From Promethearchaeota archaeon (GTDB taxonomy: Archaea > Asgardarchaeota > Lokiarchaeia > Sigynarchaeales > SOKP01): DNA of 11,251 nucleotides. The DNA lies in assembly GCA_014729315.1 (NCBI GenBank), contig WJKD01000325.1, positions 1-11,251 of the forward strand, given 5' to 3'. A program made the position numbers and the translations under genes. Below are positions 1 to 6,924 of this stretch, piece after piece (the stretch's first letter is position 1; every line of letters begins with the position of its first letter). The notes below the pieces were generated by a model that did no database searches, was not told the origin of the DNA, and saw only the letters and a list, made by a program, of their open reading frames with translations.

Positions 1-459
1 AACAATTTTATTGCCTGGTCCCCCGCCCATCGAATAACCAACATATCCTAAATTATCATTGTCAATATCATCTCTCCTTTCAAGATATTTTTTAATTGCT
101 TTCACATCATTTACCAAAAGGCCTCGATTTAATTCGCCCGTGCTTAATCCATGACCTCTAAAATCGCATGTGACAACAAAAAATCCCGATGCTGCAAGCT
201 CAATAGCAAAATCCTTTAGGATTTCCTTATTAACCATTATACCATGTCCTATTATGATCGCTTTCATACGTTTGTCACTCTCAATTGGTTGGTATGTATT
301 AAAAGAAATATGTTCTTTATCTTTGGTTTCAGCAGTTAAATTATATCTAATCTTAACAGAAGTTGGAGTTATAAATATTAGAATCGTCCCGATAATGAAA
401 AGTGATAGAAAAATAGAGATTGCAATTCCTTTTTTTAATTTTATACTTTTAAAAATCAT
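1..459 (-). CDS. Membrane-anchored alpha/beta hydrolase, N-terminal part (runs off left edge)
   Basis: The minus strand is open from an ATG at 459 to the window edge, giving the first 153 residues of a protein whose C-terminus lies outside. Residues 1-10 are basic (K4, K7, K9, K10), followed by a hydrophobic segment at about 12-30, which fits an N-terminal membrane anchor or uncleaved signal. The rest matches the alpha/beta-hydrolase core: a beta strand ending in GHG at 71-73 (oxyanion region), a strand plus RGHG at 101-104, and the nucleophile elbow GYSMGG at 141-146 with Ser143 as the predicted catalytic serine. The acid and His of the triad would be in the missing part. The fold resembles serine aminopeptidase S33/monoacylglycerol lipase-like proteins; the substrate cannot be told. 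The chain probably faces outside the cell, judged only from the anchor. It is divergent from the FAD oxidoreductase at 659. No Shine-Dalgarno is visible. Confidence 0.85.
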   Translation of the reverse strand, partial: MIFKSIKLKKGIAISIFLSLFIIGTILIFITPTSVKIRYNLTAETKDKEHISFNTYQPIESDKRMKAIIIGHGIMVNKEILKDFAIELAASGFFVVTCDFRGHGLSTGELNRGLLVNDVKAIKKYLERRDDIDNDNLGYVGYSMGGGPGNKIV

Positions 460-658
460 AATTTGTAGTTTAATCTAAACTTAATATTAGTGCGATTGAT
501 TATTATTCAATAATTAAAATTTTATCATACAAGCATATAAAATTAATCTAAAGCTCCCAAAAAAATTTGAAAAAGGGATTAAATTAGAAATAAGATATAA
601 AATTCGAGGTTAAGCTTAGTAATAATTATTTTAAGGAATTAAGTAGAAGAAAGATATA
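460..658. promoter_or_regulatory. Divergent intergenic region; TATA-like box for the FAD oxidoreductase
   Basis: This 199-base AT-rich gap separates the leftward hydrolase from the rightward oxidoreductase and must hold both promoters. The best plus-strand candidate is ATATAAAAT at 595-603, about 56 bases before the ATG at 659. The same TATAAAAT octamer precedes the paralogous gene at 3669-3676. No clear box was picked out for the hydrolase. This is pattern reading only. Confidence 0.35.
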
Positions 659-2038
659 ATGAAGATTGATATTGAATTAAAAAAAGAATTTGACTCCTTT
701 GATGTTTTAGTCGCGGGAGGAGGATTAGCTGGATTTGCCGCCGCTCTCTCTGCGGCTAGAAATGATGCTAAAACTATCCTAGTTGAAAGAAATGGATTTT
801 TAGGTGGTTTAGGTGTTGTTGGTGCGACCGCTTTACATAATTTTTTTAATATTTTTGGTGCTACACCAGGTGCACCTAGATTAAGAGTCGCTGCAGGAAT
901 AGCTCAAGAATTAGTCGATCGTGTCGAAGAAAAGGAAGGTGCAATAGGGCACATACATTTAGAGAAAGGAGAGAGATACATTAGCATGATTACTCCGATG
1001 GAGCCTGAAATAACCAAATCAGTTTTAAATGAAATGCTTTTAGAAGCAGGGGTAAAACTGCTATTACACACAACTCTGATAAAAGTTCTTACTACTACTA
1101 CTAATAAGATCGAAGGTGTGGTTTTATGGAACAAGAAAGGTTATTCCTTTATACCCGCTAAACAGTTTATTGATTGCACAGGGGATGGTGATCTCGCTGC
1201 TTATGCTGGAGCCCCTTGTAGACATTTTAAACAAAATGAACGAGGAGCGTATCCCGCAGGATTTACATTTCGTCTATGTAATGTAGATTTAGAGAAGATG
1301 GAACAGGATTTGCATAATAAAAAACTCATAACTATGTTAGGTCACGCTCTAAAACCTGGTGATAAAGAACCAGAATTGGTGAGAATTGGATTTAATATAC
1401 GTAAATTGGGTTTCAAAAAAGGATTTTATTTTTACGCTTCATCGTTATGTCCAAATGAGCTTACGTATTGTAATTGCCTTAATTTCGGACCTAATGATGG
1501 TTTAGACCCGGAGAGATTAACTAATGGGGAAATTTATATTCGAGAATTAATGCTTGATTTTGTAGAACTCTTAAAAAAAAAGGTCGACGGATGTCAAGAC
1601 TGTTATGCTGCAGGCGCGGCTCCTTATATAGGACAGCGTAGAGGACGATCTGTTCATTGTATATATGAGCTTTCTAAGGAGGATTGTCTCGAAGGAATTA
1701 ATTTTGAAGACCAAATTGGCTGTGTTTCCTTTATAGACTTAGGCAATCTTATCGTAAAGAATTCGGGTGCTTTCGGAATCCCATATAGAGCAATACTCCC
1801 TCTAAAGATTAAAAATCTTCTTGTAGCCGGGAGGACAATATCCCCTGATAATGTGGCCTTTGCAGCTACTAGAAACACTGTGCCATCTATGATTACTGGA
1901 GAAGCAGCGGGAATTGCCGCCTCGATGGCTTCTAAATTAAAGATTTCACCAAAAAATATCAATGTTAAGAAATTACAAGAAAAATTAATTAAAAACGGAG
2001 CTTTATTAGAGCCCATTCTTGATCCTTTAGAAGAATAA
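659..2038 (+). CDS. FAD-dependent oxidoreductase (FAD_oxidored-type), copy A
   Basis: This 459-residue flavoprotein has the FAD_oxidored (PF12831-like) architecture. An N-terminal Rossmann dinucleotide site, VAGGGLAG, lies at 18-25. GGLG at 49-52 is the loop that usually meets the isoalloxazine ring, and DCTGDGDLA lies at 172-180. The C-terminal flavin motif is AGRTISPDN at 390-398, then ATRN at 403-406 and GEAAG at 414-418. No signal peptide or membrane segment is seen, so it is presumably cytosolic. Nine cysteines are shared with the paralogue at 3720, including CNC at 271-273 and CQDC at 312-315. The start is fixed: an in-frame stop lies at 644-646 and ATG at 659 is the only nearby start; there is no strong Shine-Dalgarno. 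It is convergent with the GPH symporter. Family members act on diverse and often unknown substrates; the neighbouring transporter hints at a sugar or sugar-acid derivative, which is inference. Confidence 0.9.
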   Translation: MKIDIELKKEFDSFDVLVAGGGLAGFAAALSAARNDAKTILVERNGFLGGLGVVGATALHNFFNIFGATPGAPRLRVAAGIAQELVDRVEEKEGAIGHIHLEKGERYISMITPMEPEITKSVLNEMLLEAGVKLLLHTTLIKVLTTTTNKIEGVVLWNKKGYSFIPAKQFIDCTGDGDLAAYAGAPCRHFKQNERGAYPAGFTFRLCNVDLEKMEQDLHNKKLITMLGHALKPGDKEPELVRIGFNIRKLGFKKGFYFYASSLCPNELTYCNCLNFGPNDGLDPERLTNGEIYIRELMLDFVELLKKKVDGCQDCYAAGAAPYIGQRRGRSVHCIYELSKEDCLEGINFEDQIGCVSFIDLGNLIVKNSGAFGIPYRAILPLKIKNLLVAGRTISPDNVAFAATRNTVPSMITGEAAGIAASMASKLKISPKNINVKKLQEKLIKNGALLEPILDPLEE

Positions 2039-2075
2039 TCCTCAAAATCTTCTTGATAAGGCTGTGATATTCTTC

Positions 2076-2086
2076 AAAAAAAAAAA
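2076..2086 (-). terminator. Oligo-T terminator of the GPH symporter (T11 on minus strand)
   Basis: Eleven consecutive A on the plus strand read as T11 on the minus strand, 30 bases beyond the symporter stop codon. Archaeal RNA polymerase terminates on such U-tracts without needing a hairpin. No comparable T-run serves the convergent oxidoreductase gene in this 78-base gap, so its transcript may run into the symporter. Confidence 0.55.
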
Positions 2087-2116
2087 TATTAAAATAAAGT
2101 TGAAGAAAAGCTCATA

Positions 2117-3544
2117 TTAAATTCCAAGCTCTTCAAGTTTAATTTTATTTTTTTTAACAACATCTTGACTTAGGGGATAAAATTTCCAGAATATAATTGT
2201 TGCCGTTAATACTATAATCATGGGGATAACTCCCATTAATAGCCTGATTCCCCATAGGACTAAGTTAATATCCTCAACTGCGCTTGCCAAACCTTCATAG
2301 GTATCATATCCTGGTACGAATCCCGTGAGATCATGAACCAAAGCGAATAAAACAACGGTCAATGTAGCAGTAAGACGAGAAATAAATGTAGTTAATCCAA
2401 TAAGAATTCCTTTTTGATTCATTTTTGTTTTCACTTTGAAATCGTCAATAACATTAGTCTGAATGACGGGGAAAAATAAAGCCCACCAACACCCTATAGA
2501 AAACCCTAGAATGAAAGTAAAGATTAATAAATCGTAAATTGTCTGAAAGAATGTTAAAGGTATTAATGCGAAAGCCAAACAAAAACCCCCAATAGTTATT
2601 GTTTTTTTATTACTATCTATTTTTCTTGAGAGTTTAACCCAGAAAGGGACTGATATTATTGCTCCTAATAGAAAAAAGCCAAGTATTAAAGTTGTTATTG
2701 ATGGATCTTCTCTTAAAACGTAAATACCAATATATATCACATTCATAGTTAGCATTTCTGTAGCCACTACAAATGCAGTATATCCGACTATAAAAACAAT
2801 AAAACTTCTAAACATCAGTGATTTTTTTAAAGCTTCAAAAAATCCCATCTCTTTGGGTTCATCTGTATTGTAACGCTCGATCACGGCTTTTTCTTCCTTT
2901 GCCCCAGGGATGAACAGAAGACATGCTATAAGACCAATTATACAAATGAATAAAGCCATAAAGACAAATCCTTCTTTTCCTACTTGTATGGAAATTATTA
3001 AAGGGGGAATTAACATACCTAAAACTCTACTTATTATAGATATTGGAGTAGAATATGCGGCCAGTGTACGGCGTTCGCTTTCGCTTCTGAATTTATCCGC
3101 TCTAAGATGTCCTTGATTGACATATATAAGACTTTCAAAAGTATCAGCCAAACTCAAAGTTATTGCCAACCAACCAGAAAGTATCCAAGCACCTGACATT
3201 GTATTTGGATCAACATCTGGGGGTAAATATATCAAAAAAACAAAGAATAGCCAAGGGAGTATTCCAATTAAAATCCAAGGAAGTCGTTTACCCCATTTTT
3301 TAGTAAATCTTGTATTACGATCTGTTAAATATCCTATTAACGGGTTATTTAATGCATCCCAAATAAAAGCGAGGGCTAAGCTAAGTGAAATCAACCACGC
3401 ATTTAAACCTATAATAGCTTCATAATAGAAAAAAAGAAATAAGAATTGCGCTGCACCTACAAAATAGCTAGCAAAATCATAACTACTAAAAGACAAGAAT
3501 GTTAATTTTGAGTGTTTAGTTTTATCTAATTCAAGGTCCTTCAT
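2117..3544 (-). CDS. GPH-family (MelB-like) MFS symporter for glycosides, pentoses or hexuronides
   Basis: This 475-residue polytopic membrane protein has about 12 predicted hydrophobic segments. It belongs to the glycoside-pentoside-hexuronide:cation symporter family (MFS_2). The diagnostic helix II and loop lie at 62-90: WDALNNPLIG at 62-71, D75-R76, and GKRLPW at 85-90, as in MelB. The cytoplasmic loop after helix IV carries LRADKFRSESERR at 147-159. A soluble central loop lies at about 214-240. Of the two MelB helix-II acids that bind the coupling cation (Asp55 and Asp59), the first is kept as D63 and the second is N67. The start is ATG at 3544. It lies between two paralogous FAD oxidoreductases, divergent from copy B by 175 bases, which suggests it imports their substrate or a precursor. 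The substrate cannot be read from sequence; a sugar or uronide is the family expectation. Confidence 0.88.
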   Translation of the reverse strand: MKDLELDKTKHSKLTFLSFSSYDFASYFVGAAQFLFLFFYYEAIIGLNAWLISLSLALAFIWDALNNPLIGYLTDRNTRFTKKWGKRLPWILIGILPWLFFVFLIYLPPDVDPNTMSGAWILSGWLAITLSLADTFESLIYVNQGHLRADKFRSESERRTLAAYSTPISIISRVLGMLIPPLIISIQVGKEGFVFMALFICIIGLIACLLFIPGAKEEKAVIERYNTDEPKEMGFFEALKKSLMFRSFIVFIVGYTAFVVATEMLTMNVIYIGIYVLREDPSITTLILGFFLLGAIISVPFWVKLSRKIDSNKKTITIGGFCLAFALIPLTFFQTIYDLLIFTFILGFSIGCWWALFFPVIQTNVIDDFKVKTKMNQKGILIGLTTFISRLTATLTVVLFALVHDLTGFVPGYDTYEGLASAVEDINLVLWGIRLLMGVIPMIIVLTATIIFWKFYPLSQDVVKKNKIKLEELGI

Positions 3545-3719
3545 TTTACTTTATTTCATCATAATTTTTAATTAAAGAAAAAAGCTTTTCATAAAGACTA
3601 TGCTTTTTCTGTTAAAATATTCTTAATGTTTTACTTTAAATTTTTTAATTAATAAATCTTCTATTCTCTATAAAATAAAATCAATTAACAAACATTTTTC
3701 AATTATTTGAGGTATAAAA
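3545..3719. promoter_or_regulatory. Divergent promoter region between GPH symporter and FAD oxidoreductase B
   Basis: This 175-base AT-rich gap separates two divergent genes. On the plus strand TATAAAAT at 3669-3676 lies 44 bases before the TTG start and matches the octamer before oxidoreductase A. No convincing box was singled out for the symporter. A shared operator controlling import and oxidation together would sit here, but no palindrome stands out. Confidence 0.35.
3709..3713 (+). promoter_or_regulatory. Ribosome binding site GAGGT deciding a TTG start
   Basis: GAGGT lies six bases before the TTG at 3720. It complements the usual archaeal 16S 3' end and is the clearest Shine-Dalgarno in the window. 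It supports TTG as initiator: an in-frame stop lies at 3708-3710 and the next in-frame ATG codon is deep inside the protein (residue 214). Confidence 0.7.
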
Positions 3720-5093
3720 TTGAAGCTAACGCTTGAAAATCTAAAGGAACTAGAAAAATATGAAGTCCTAGTCGCTGGAGGTGGATTAGCTGGATTTACC
3801 GCTGCTCTCTCTGCGGCTAGAAATGGTGCTAATACTATTCTGGTTGAAAAAGAGGGTTATTTAGGAGGCTTAGGCGTCATTGGCGCTGTCGTTCTCCATA
3901 ACTTCTTTAATATTTTTGATACCACCCCAGGAGCTCCTAGGTTAAGAGTTGCTAAAGGGATTGCTCAAGAATTAGTCGATCGTGTCAAAGAAAAGGAAGG
4001 TGCAATTGATAATATTCGTTTGGAGAGATTTGGAGGTCATACCAGTGTAATTTCGATTGTGGAACCAGAGATTACAAAATCAGTTTTAAATGAGATGCTT
4101 TTAGAAGCAGGGGTAAAATTATTACTACATACGACAATCATTCAAGTGGTATCAAATAAGAATAAAATTGAAGGTGTCGTAGTTTGGAATAAGTCAGGTT
4201 TTTCATATATTCCCGCTAACCAGTTTATTGATTGTACTGGGGATGGAGACCTTGCTGCCTATTCTGGTGCTCCTTTTAAACATTTCAAGGCAAATGAACC
4301 TGGGGCATATCCCGCGGGTTTTACTTTTCGATTATGCAATGTTGATTTAGAAAAAATGGAGTTGGATCTAGAAAATAAAGGGCTTATAACCATCTTAGGA
4401 CATGATATCAAACCTGGTGGTACGAAACCCGAATTAGTTAGAATAAAATTTAAAATACGGAAATTAGGTTTTAAAAAGGCCTATTTTTTTTATGCCGTAT
4501 CGTTATTTCCGAATGAACTAACGTACTGTAATTGCCTTAATTATGGACCAAATGATGGATTAGATCCTCAAGCATTAACCGAAGCTGAAGTTTACATACG
4601 AAGAGAATTATTAGAAATAGTCGATTTTTTGCAAAAAAATATTGATGGGTGTCAAAATTGCTATGCTGCTGGGGCTTCTCCATATGTTGGGCAACGACGC
4701 GCTAGAACAATCCGCTGTGAATATGAGCTCTCTAAAGAAGACTGTCTCGAAGGACGGAGGTTTAAAGATCAGATAGGTTGTTTTTCTTTTATCGATGCGG
4801 GTAAAGTCTATGTAAAAGATTCGGGCGCTTTTGGAATTCCTTTTAGGGCAATCGTTCCATTGGAAATAAAAAATTTACTTGTTGCTGGAAGAACAATCTC
4901 ACCAGACAATATAGCATTTGCAGCTACAAGAAACACAGTATGCTCTATGATCACGGGGCAGGCAGCAGGAACTGCTGCTTCAATAGCAGTAGGAAAGGGA
5001 ATATCCCCTCGAGAAATAAATGTTAGAAAACTTCAAGAAAAATTAAAAGAAGACGATGTCCTTTTAGAACCCATAGAAGATAATCTAAAATAA
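3720..5093 (+). CDS. FAD-dependent oxidoreductase (FAD_oxidored-type), copy B
   Basis: This 457-residue paralogue of the gene at 659 matches it at 333 of about 458 aligned positions by hand count (about 73%) and aligns end to end with one internal single-residue gap. All flavin motifs are kept: VAGGGLAG at 18-25, GGLG at 49-52, DCTGDGDLA at 171-179, AGRTISPDN at 389-397 and GQAAG at 413-417. The shared cysteines are also kept (CNC at 270-272, CQNC at 311-314, C333, C342, C354). Differences cluster at 101-115, 144-149, 289-310 and the C-terminus, so substrate or partner specificity may have diverged while the flavin site is fixed. It uses TTG as start, supported by the GAGGT upstream and by alignment with copy A from the first residue. 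It is divergent from the GPH symporter. The substrate is unknown; no membrane segment is seen. Confidence 0.9.
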   Translation: MKLTLENLKELEKYEVLVAGGGLAGFTAALSAARNGANTILVEKEGYLGGLGVIGAVVLHNFFNIFDTTPGAPRLRVAKGIAQELVDRVKEKEGAIDNIRLERFGGHTSVISIVEPEITKSVLNEMLLEAGVKLLLHTTIIQVVSNKNKIEGVVVWNKSGFSYIPANQFIDCTGDGDLAAYSGAPFKHFKANEPGAYPAGFTFRLCNVDLEKMELDLENKGLITILGHDIKPGGTKPELVRIKFKIRKLGFKKAYFFYAVSLFPNELTYCNCLNYGPNDGLDPQALTEAEVYIRRELLEIVDFLQKNIDGCQNCYAAGASPYVGQRRARTIRCEYELSKEDCLEGRRFKDQIGCFSFIDAGKVYVKDSGAFGIPFRAIVPLEIKNLLVAGRTISPDNIAFAATRNTVCSMITGQAAGTAASIAVGKGISPREINVRKLQEKLKEDDVLLEPIEDNLK

Positions 5094-5133
5094 TAACATA
5101 TGCTAGTAGAACAATTGATTGCATTCGTAATTA

Positions 5134-5244
5134 GGTAATCAAAATCTAAATAAATGATAAGAATAGATGATCATTTTCAAATAAAAGATCTTATTTTTTT
5201 TTTGGAATTACTATATTCTTACAAAATTAAAGATTTTGATTATC
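5134..5244. repeat. Long-range inverted repeat around the terminator of oxidoreductase B
   Basis: TAATCAAAATCT at 5136-5147 is perfectly complementary to AGATTTTGATTA at 5231-5242. Allowing one G-U pair the stem reaches 5134-5147 with 5231-5244 (14 pairs), with 83 bases between the arms that include the T10 run. It could fold the transcript 3' end, or it could be chance in AT-rich DNA. Confidence 0.25.
5194..5203 (+). terminator. Oligo-T terminator of FAD oxidoreductase B (T10)
   Basis: Ten consecutive T on the coding strand start 101 bases beyond the stop codon of the oxidoreductase at 3720. This suits archaeal U-tract termination and leaves the rest of the gap free for the promoter of the next gene. 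Confidence 0.5.
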
Positions 5245-5409
5245 ATTTCTCAAATTCATTTTCTTTTTAGATTCAAAAGTTTAGAAATTAGCTGAATTGA
5301 AATTTTAAAATGGAAATTTATTTATGTAATTTAAAATCAAGTCAGAAATGTATAGTGCCTAAATAATATCGATTAAAGTGTGAAAATTTATCAAAATATT
5401 CTTATTAAG

Positions 5410-5446
5410 ATATTCTTTAAATTATTTCCACATTTTTAAAGAATAT
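5410..5446. promoter_or_regulatory. Perfect 12-bp inverted repeat upstream of the OFA gene, candidate operator
   Basis: ATATTCTTTAAA at 5410-5421 is the exact reverse complement of TTTAAAGAATAT at 5435-5446, with a 13-base spacer. A further direct copy of the half-site ATATTCTT lies at 5396-5403, 14 bases from the next copy. The array sits 85 to 135 bases before the OFA start, upstream of the likely TATA box, where an archaeal activator would bind. The regulator is unknown. Confidence 0.4.
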
Positions 5447-5458
5447 AAAACAATTTTC

Positions 5459-5486
5459 TAAAATTTCTGGATAGATAGAAATTTTA
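5459..5486. promoter_or_regulatory. Perfect 10-bp inverted repeat overlapping the OFA TATA-like box
   Basis: TAAAATTTCT at 5459-5468 is the exact reverse complement of AGAAATTTTA at 5477-5486, with an 8-base spacer. Its right arm overlaps the TATA-like TTTTATAAA at 5482-5490, which lies 40 bases before the ATG at 5531. A protein bound here would block TBP, so the position fits a repressor operator. It could also be chance in AT-rich sequence. Confidence 0.4.
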
Positions 5487-5530
5487 TAAAGAACATTATT
5501 CAACAGAATTATTAATTTGGTAAATCAAAG

Positions 5531-6754
5531 ATGTTCAAGGATTTAATAGAAAAAAATAGATGGTATGTATTAATTGGAGCGATCCTGATACAATTAGCTC
5601 TAGGTTCACTTTATAGCTGGGGGACTTTAACAGTATTTGTAAGTCCTTACTTGAATGAGAATCCTGCTGTAACTGTTTTTGTTTTTGGAATTGCTATTAT
5701 TGCTTTCGCAATAACTATGACACAAGCAGGAATTCTGGCCAAAAAATTCGGTCCACAAAAGACAGTTTTAATAGGAGGTACGGTGATTGCAATAGGTGTT
5801 TTCGCCTCTGCTTGGATGACAACCCTCTTCGGTTTAATAATTACTTATGGGCTTCTCTTTGGGCTTGGTATCGGAATTGCTTATGTCGTACCGATTGCAG
5901 TTGCTAATAAATGGTTTCCTGATAAAAAAGGGTTAATTACGGGGTTAGCAGTTACGGGATTCGGGGCAGGTTCTTTTATCTTTAATTATTTAATAAGATT
6001 TTTTGCTCCACTTGGAATTCCCATAATGTTTATATTACTCGGTATTTTTTACACGATCTTCCTTGTAGGAGGAGCTCTTTTTATGTATAATCCTAAGGAA
6101 GGATACAAACCAGTCGGCTGGGAGCCGATAACAATAGCCACAGATGGTACAGTATCCACAAAACAGTGGGAACGAATGGAAATGGTAAAATCTAAAGACT
6201 TCTGGTTTCTCTGGGGATCCTACTTTCTCTCCGCTATGTGTGGATTGATGTTAATAGGAACCTATGGTTCTTTCGCTACTTCTGATTCAAGTTACATTAT
6301 AAACAATGCTGATTTAATCGTCCTAACTGGTAGTATCGGTGCGCTCTTTAATGGTGCAGGTAGAATAGTCTGGGGAAAACTGGCAGATCAAATTAACTTC
6401 CGAAACAGCATGGTAATTATGATGATTATTCAAGCTGTTATTTTATTTATATATTTCTCAACAAGTGCGAATATCGTAATGTATTTCATACTTACGGGTT
6501 TGATTATGTTTTGTTTCGGTGGTAATTTATCACTTTTTCCAACCGCAACCAGCGATATGTATGGAACAGAAAACCTCGGTAATAACTATGGAGTTCTCTT
6601 TAGTGCTTATGGTGTAGCAGGATTCATTGGTGCTGTCGCAGTTAATCAAATAGTCTTACTCTTTGGAGGATATTTCACATTATACCTCTTTTTAGGGGTT
6701 CTTTCTGCAGGGGCTGCAATATTAGCTTTTCTGGTTAAACCTCGGAAAAGTTAA
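5531..6754 (+). CDS. OFA-family MFS transporter (oxalate/formate/monocarboxylate type)
   Basis: This 407-residue protein has about 12 hydrophobic segments and belongs to the oxalate:formate antiporter family of the major facilitator superfamily. Seen motifs are GSLYSWG at 25-31 in helix I, the family block from GLGIGIAYVVP at 111-121 through ANKWFPDKKG at 125-134 to GFGAGS at 143-148, and the second-half motif NGAGRIVWGKLAD at 274-286. A soluble central loop lies at about 187-222. In helix XI the segment YGVLFSAYG at 353-361 carries Tyr360 where, by my recollection of OxlT, the oxalate-binding Lys355 lies, so oxalate is not a safe substrate guess. Family members move monocarboxylates or dicarboxylates across the membrane. 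It has its own palindrome-rich upstream region and a T-run downstream, so it is probably monocistronic. Starting at ATG 5531 leaves a short N-terminus before helix I; no Shine-Dalgarno is seen. Confidence 0.85.
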   Translation: MFKDLIEKNRWYVLIGAILIQLALGSLYSWGTLTVFVSPYLNENPAVTVFVFGIAIIAFAITMTQAGILAKKFGPQKTVLIGGTVIAIGVFASAWMTTLFGLIITYGLLFGLGIGIAYVVPIAVANKWFPDKKGLITGLAVTGFGAGSFIFNYLIRFFAPLGIPIMFILLGIFYTIFLVGGALFMYNPKEGYKPVGWEPITIATDGTVSTKQWERMEMVKSKDFWFLWGSYFLSAMCGLMLIGTYGSFATSDSSYIINNADLIVLTGSIGALFNGAGRIVWGKLADQINFRNSMVIMMIIQAVILFIYFSTSANIVMYFILTGLIMFCFGGNLSLFPTATSDMYGTENLGNNYGVLFSAYGVAGFIGAVAVNQIVLLFGGYFTLYLFLGVLSAGAAILAFLVKPRKS

Positions 6755-6787
6755 AACAACACATTTCTTAATCACATTTCAATGATA

Positions 6788-6806
6788 CTTTTTCTTTTTT
6801 TTTTTT
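6788..6806 (+). terminator. Oligo-T terminator of the OFA transporter
   Basis: A T5 run, one C and then T12 (6795-6806) begin 34 bases after the stop codon. It is the longest T-run in the window and lies between two convergent genes. Confidence 0.6.
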
Positions 6807-6848
6807 ATATTTTTAAGATTAGATAATACTATTTTTTAGAAAACTAAT

Positions 6849-6855
6849 AAAAAAA
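6849..6855 (-). terminator. Possible oligo-T terminator of the HerA-like gene (T7)
   Basis: Seven A on the plus strand read as T7 on the minus strand, about 70 bases beyond the TAG stop of the HerA-like gene at 6925-6927. It is weaker than the facing T12 run. Confidence 0.3.
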
Positions 6856-6924
6856 GGTAAGGATTTGAAAAATCGTCTTTCAGGTTTATAAATACAACTG
6901 AGATTGATTTATTTATAAAAAGGG

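Larger units (their letters stand above)
5094..5530. other. 437-base non-coding gap before the OFA transporter
   Basis: No credible gene was found here on either strand. It holds an oligo-T terminator for the upstream oxidoreductase, a long-range inverted repeat (5134-5147 with 5231-5244), and two tight inverted repeats with a TATA-like box in the last 125 bases. It is the longest gene-free stretch in the window. It might hide a small RNA or long 5' leader, but no known riboswitch was recognised. Confidence 0.6.

Noticed and set aside
170..478. Plus-strand open frame of 102 residues at the left end
   Set aside because: It overlaps antisense the alpha/beta hydrolase, whose GHG and GYSMGG motifs show the minus strand is the coding one.
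904..3425. Other open frames of 65 to 120 residues opposite the oxidoreductase A and GPH genes
   Set aside because: They are antisense shadows of clearly recognised genes and show no family motifs of their own.
2067..5446. ATATTCTT recurring in intergenic DNA (2067, 3617, 5213, 5396, 5410 and inverted at 5439) as a regulon motif
   Set aside because: The same string, even extended to ATATTCTTTAAA, occurs inside the DUF2156 coding sequence near 9725, so chance in AT-rich DNA is likely. Only the palindromic arrangement before the OFA gene was kept.
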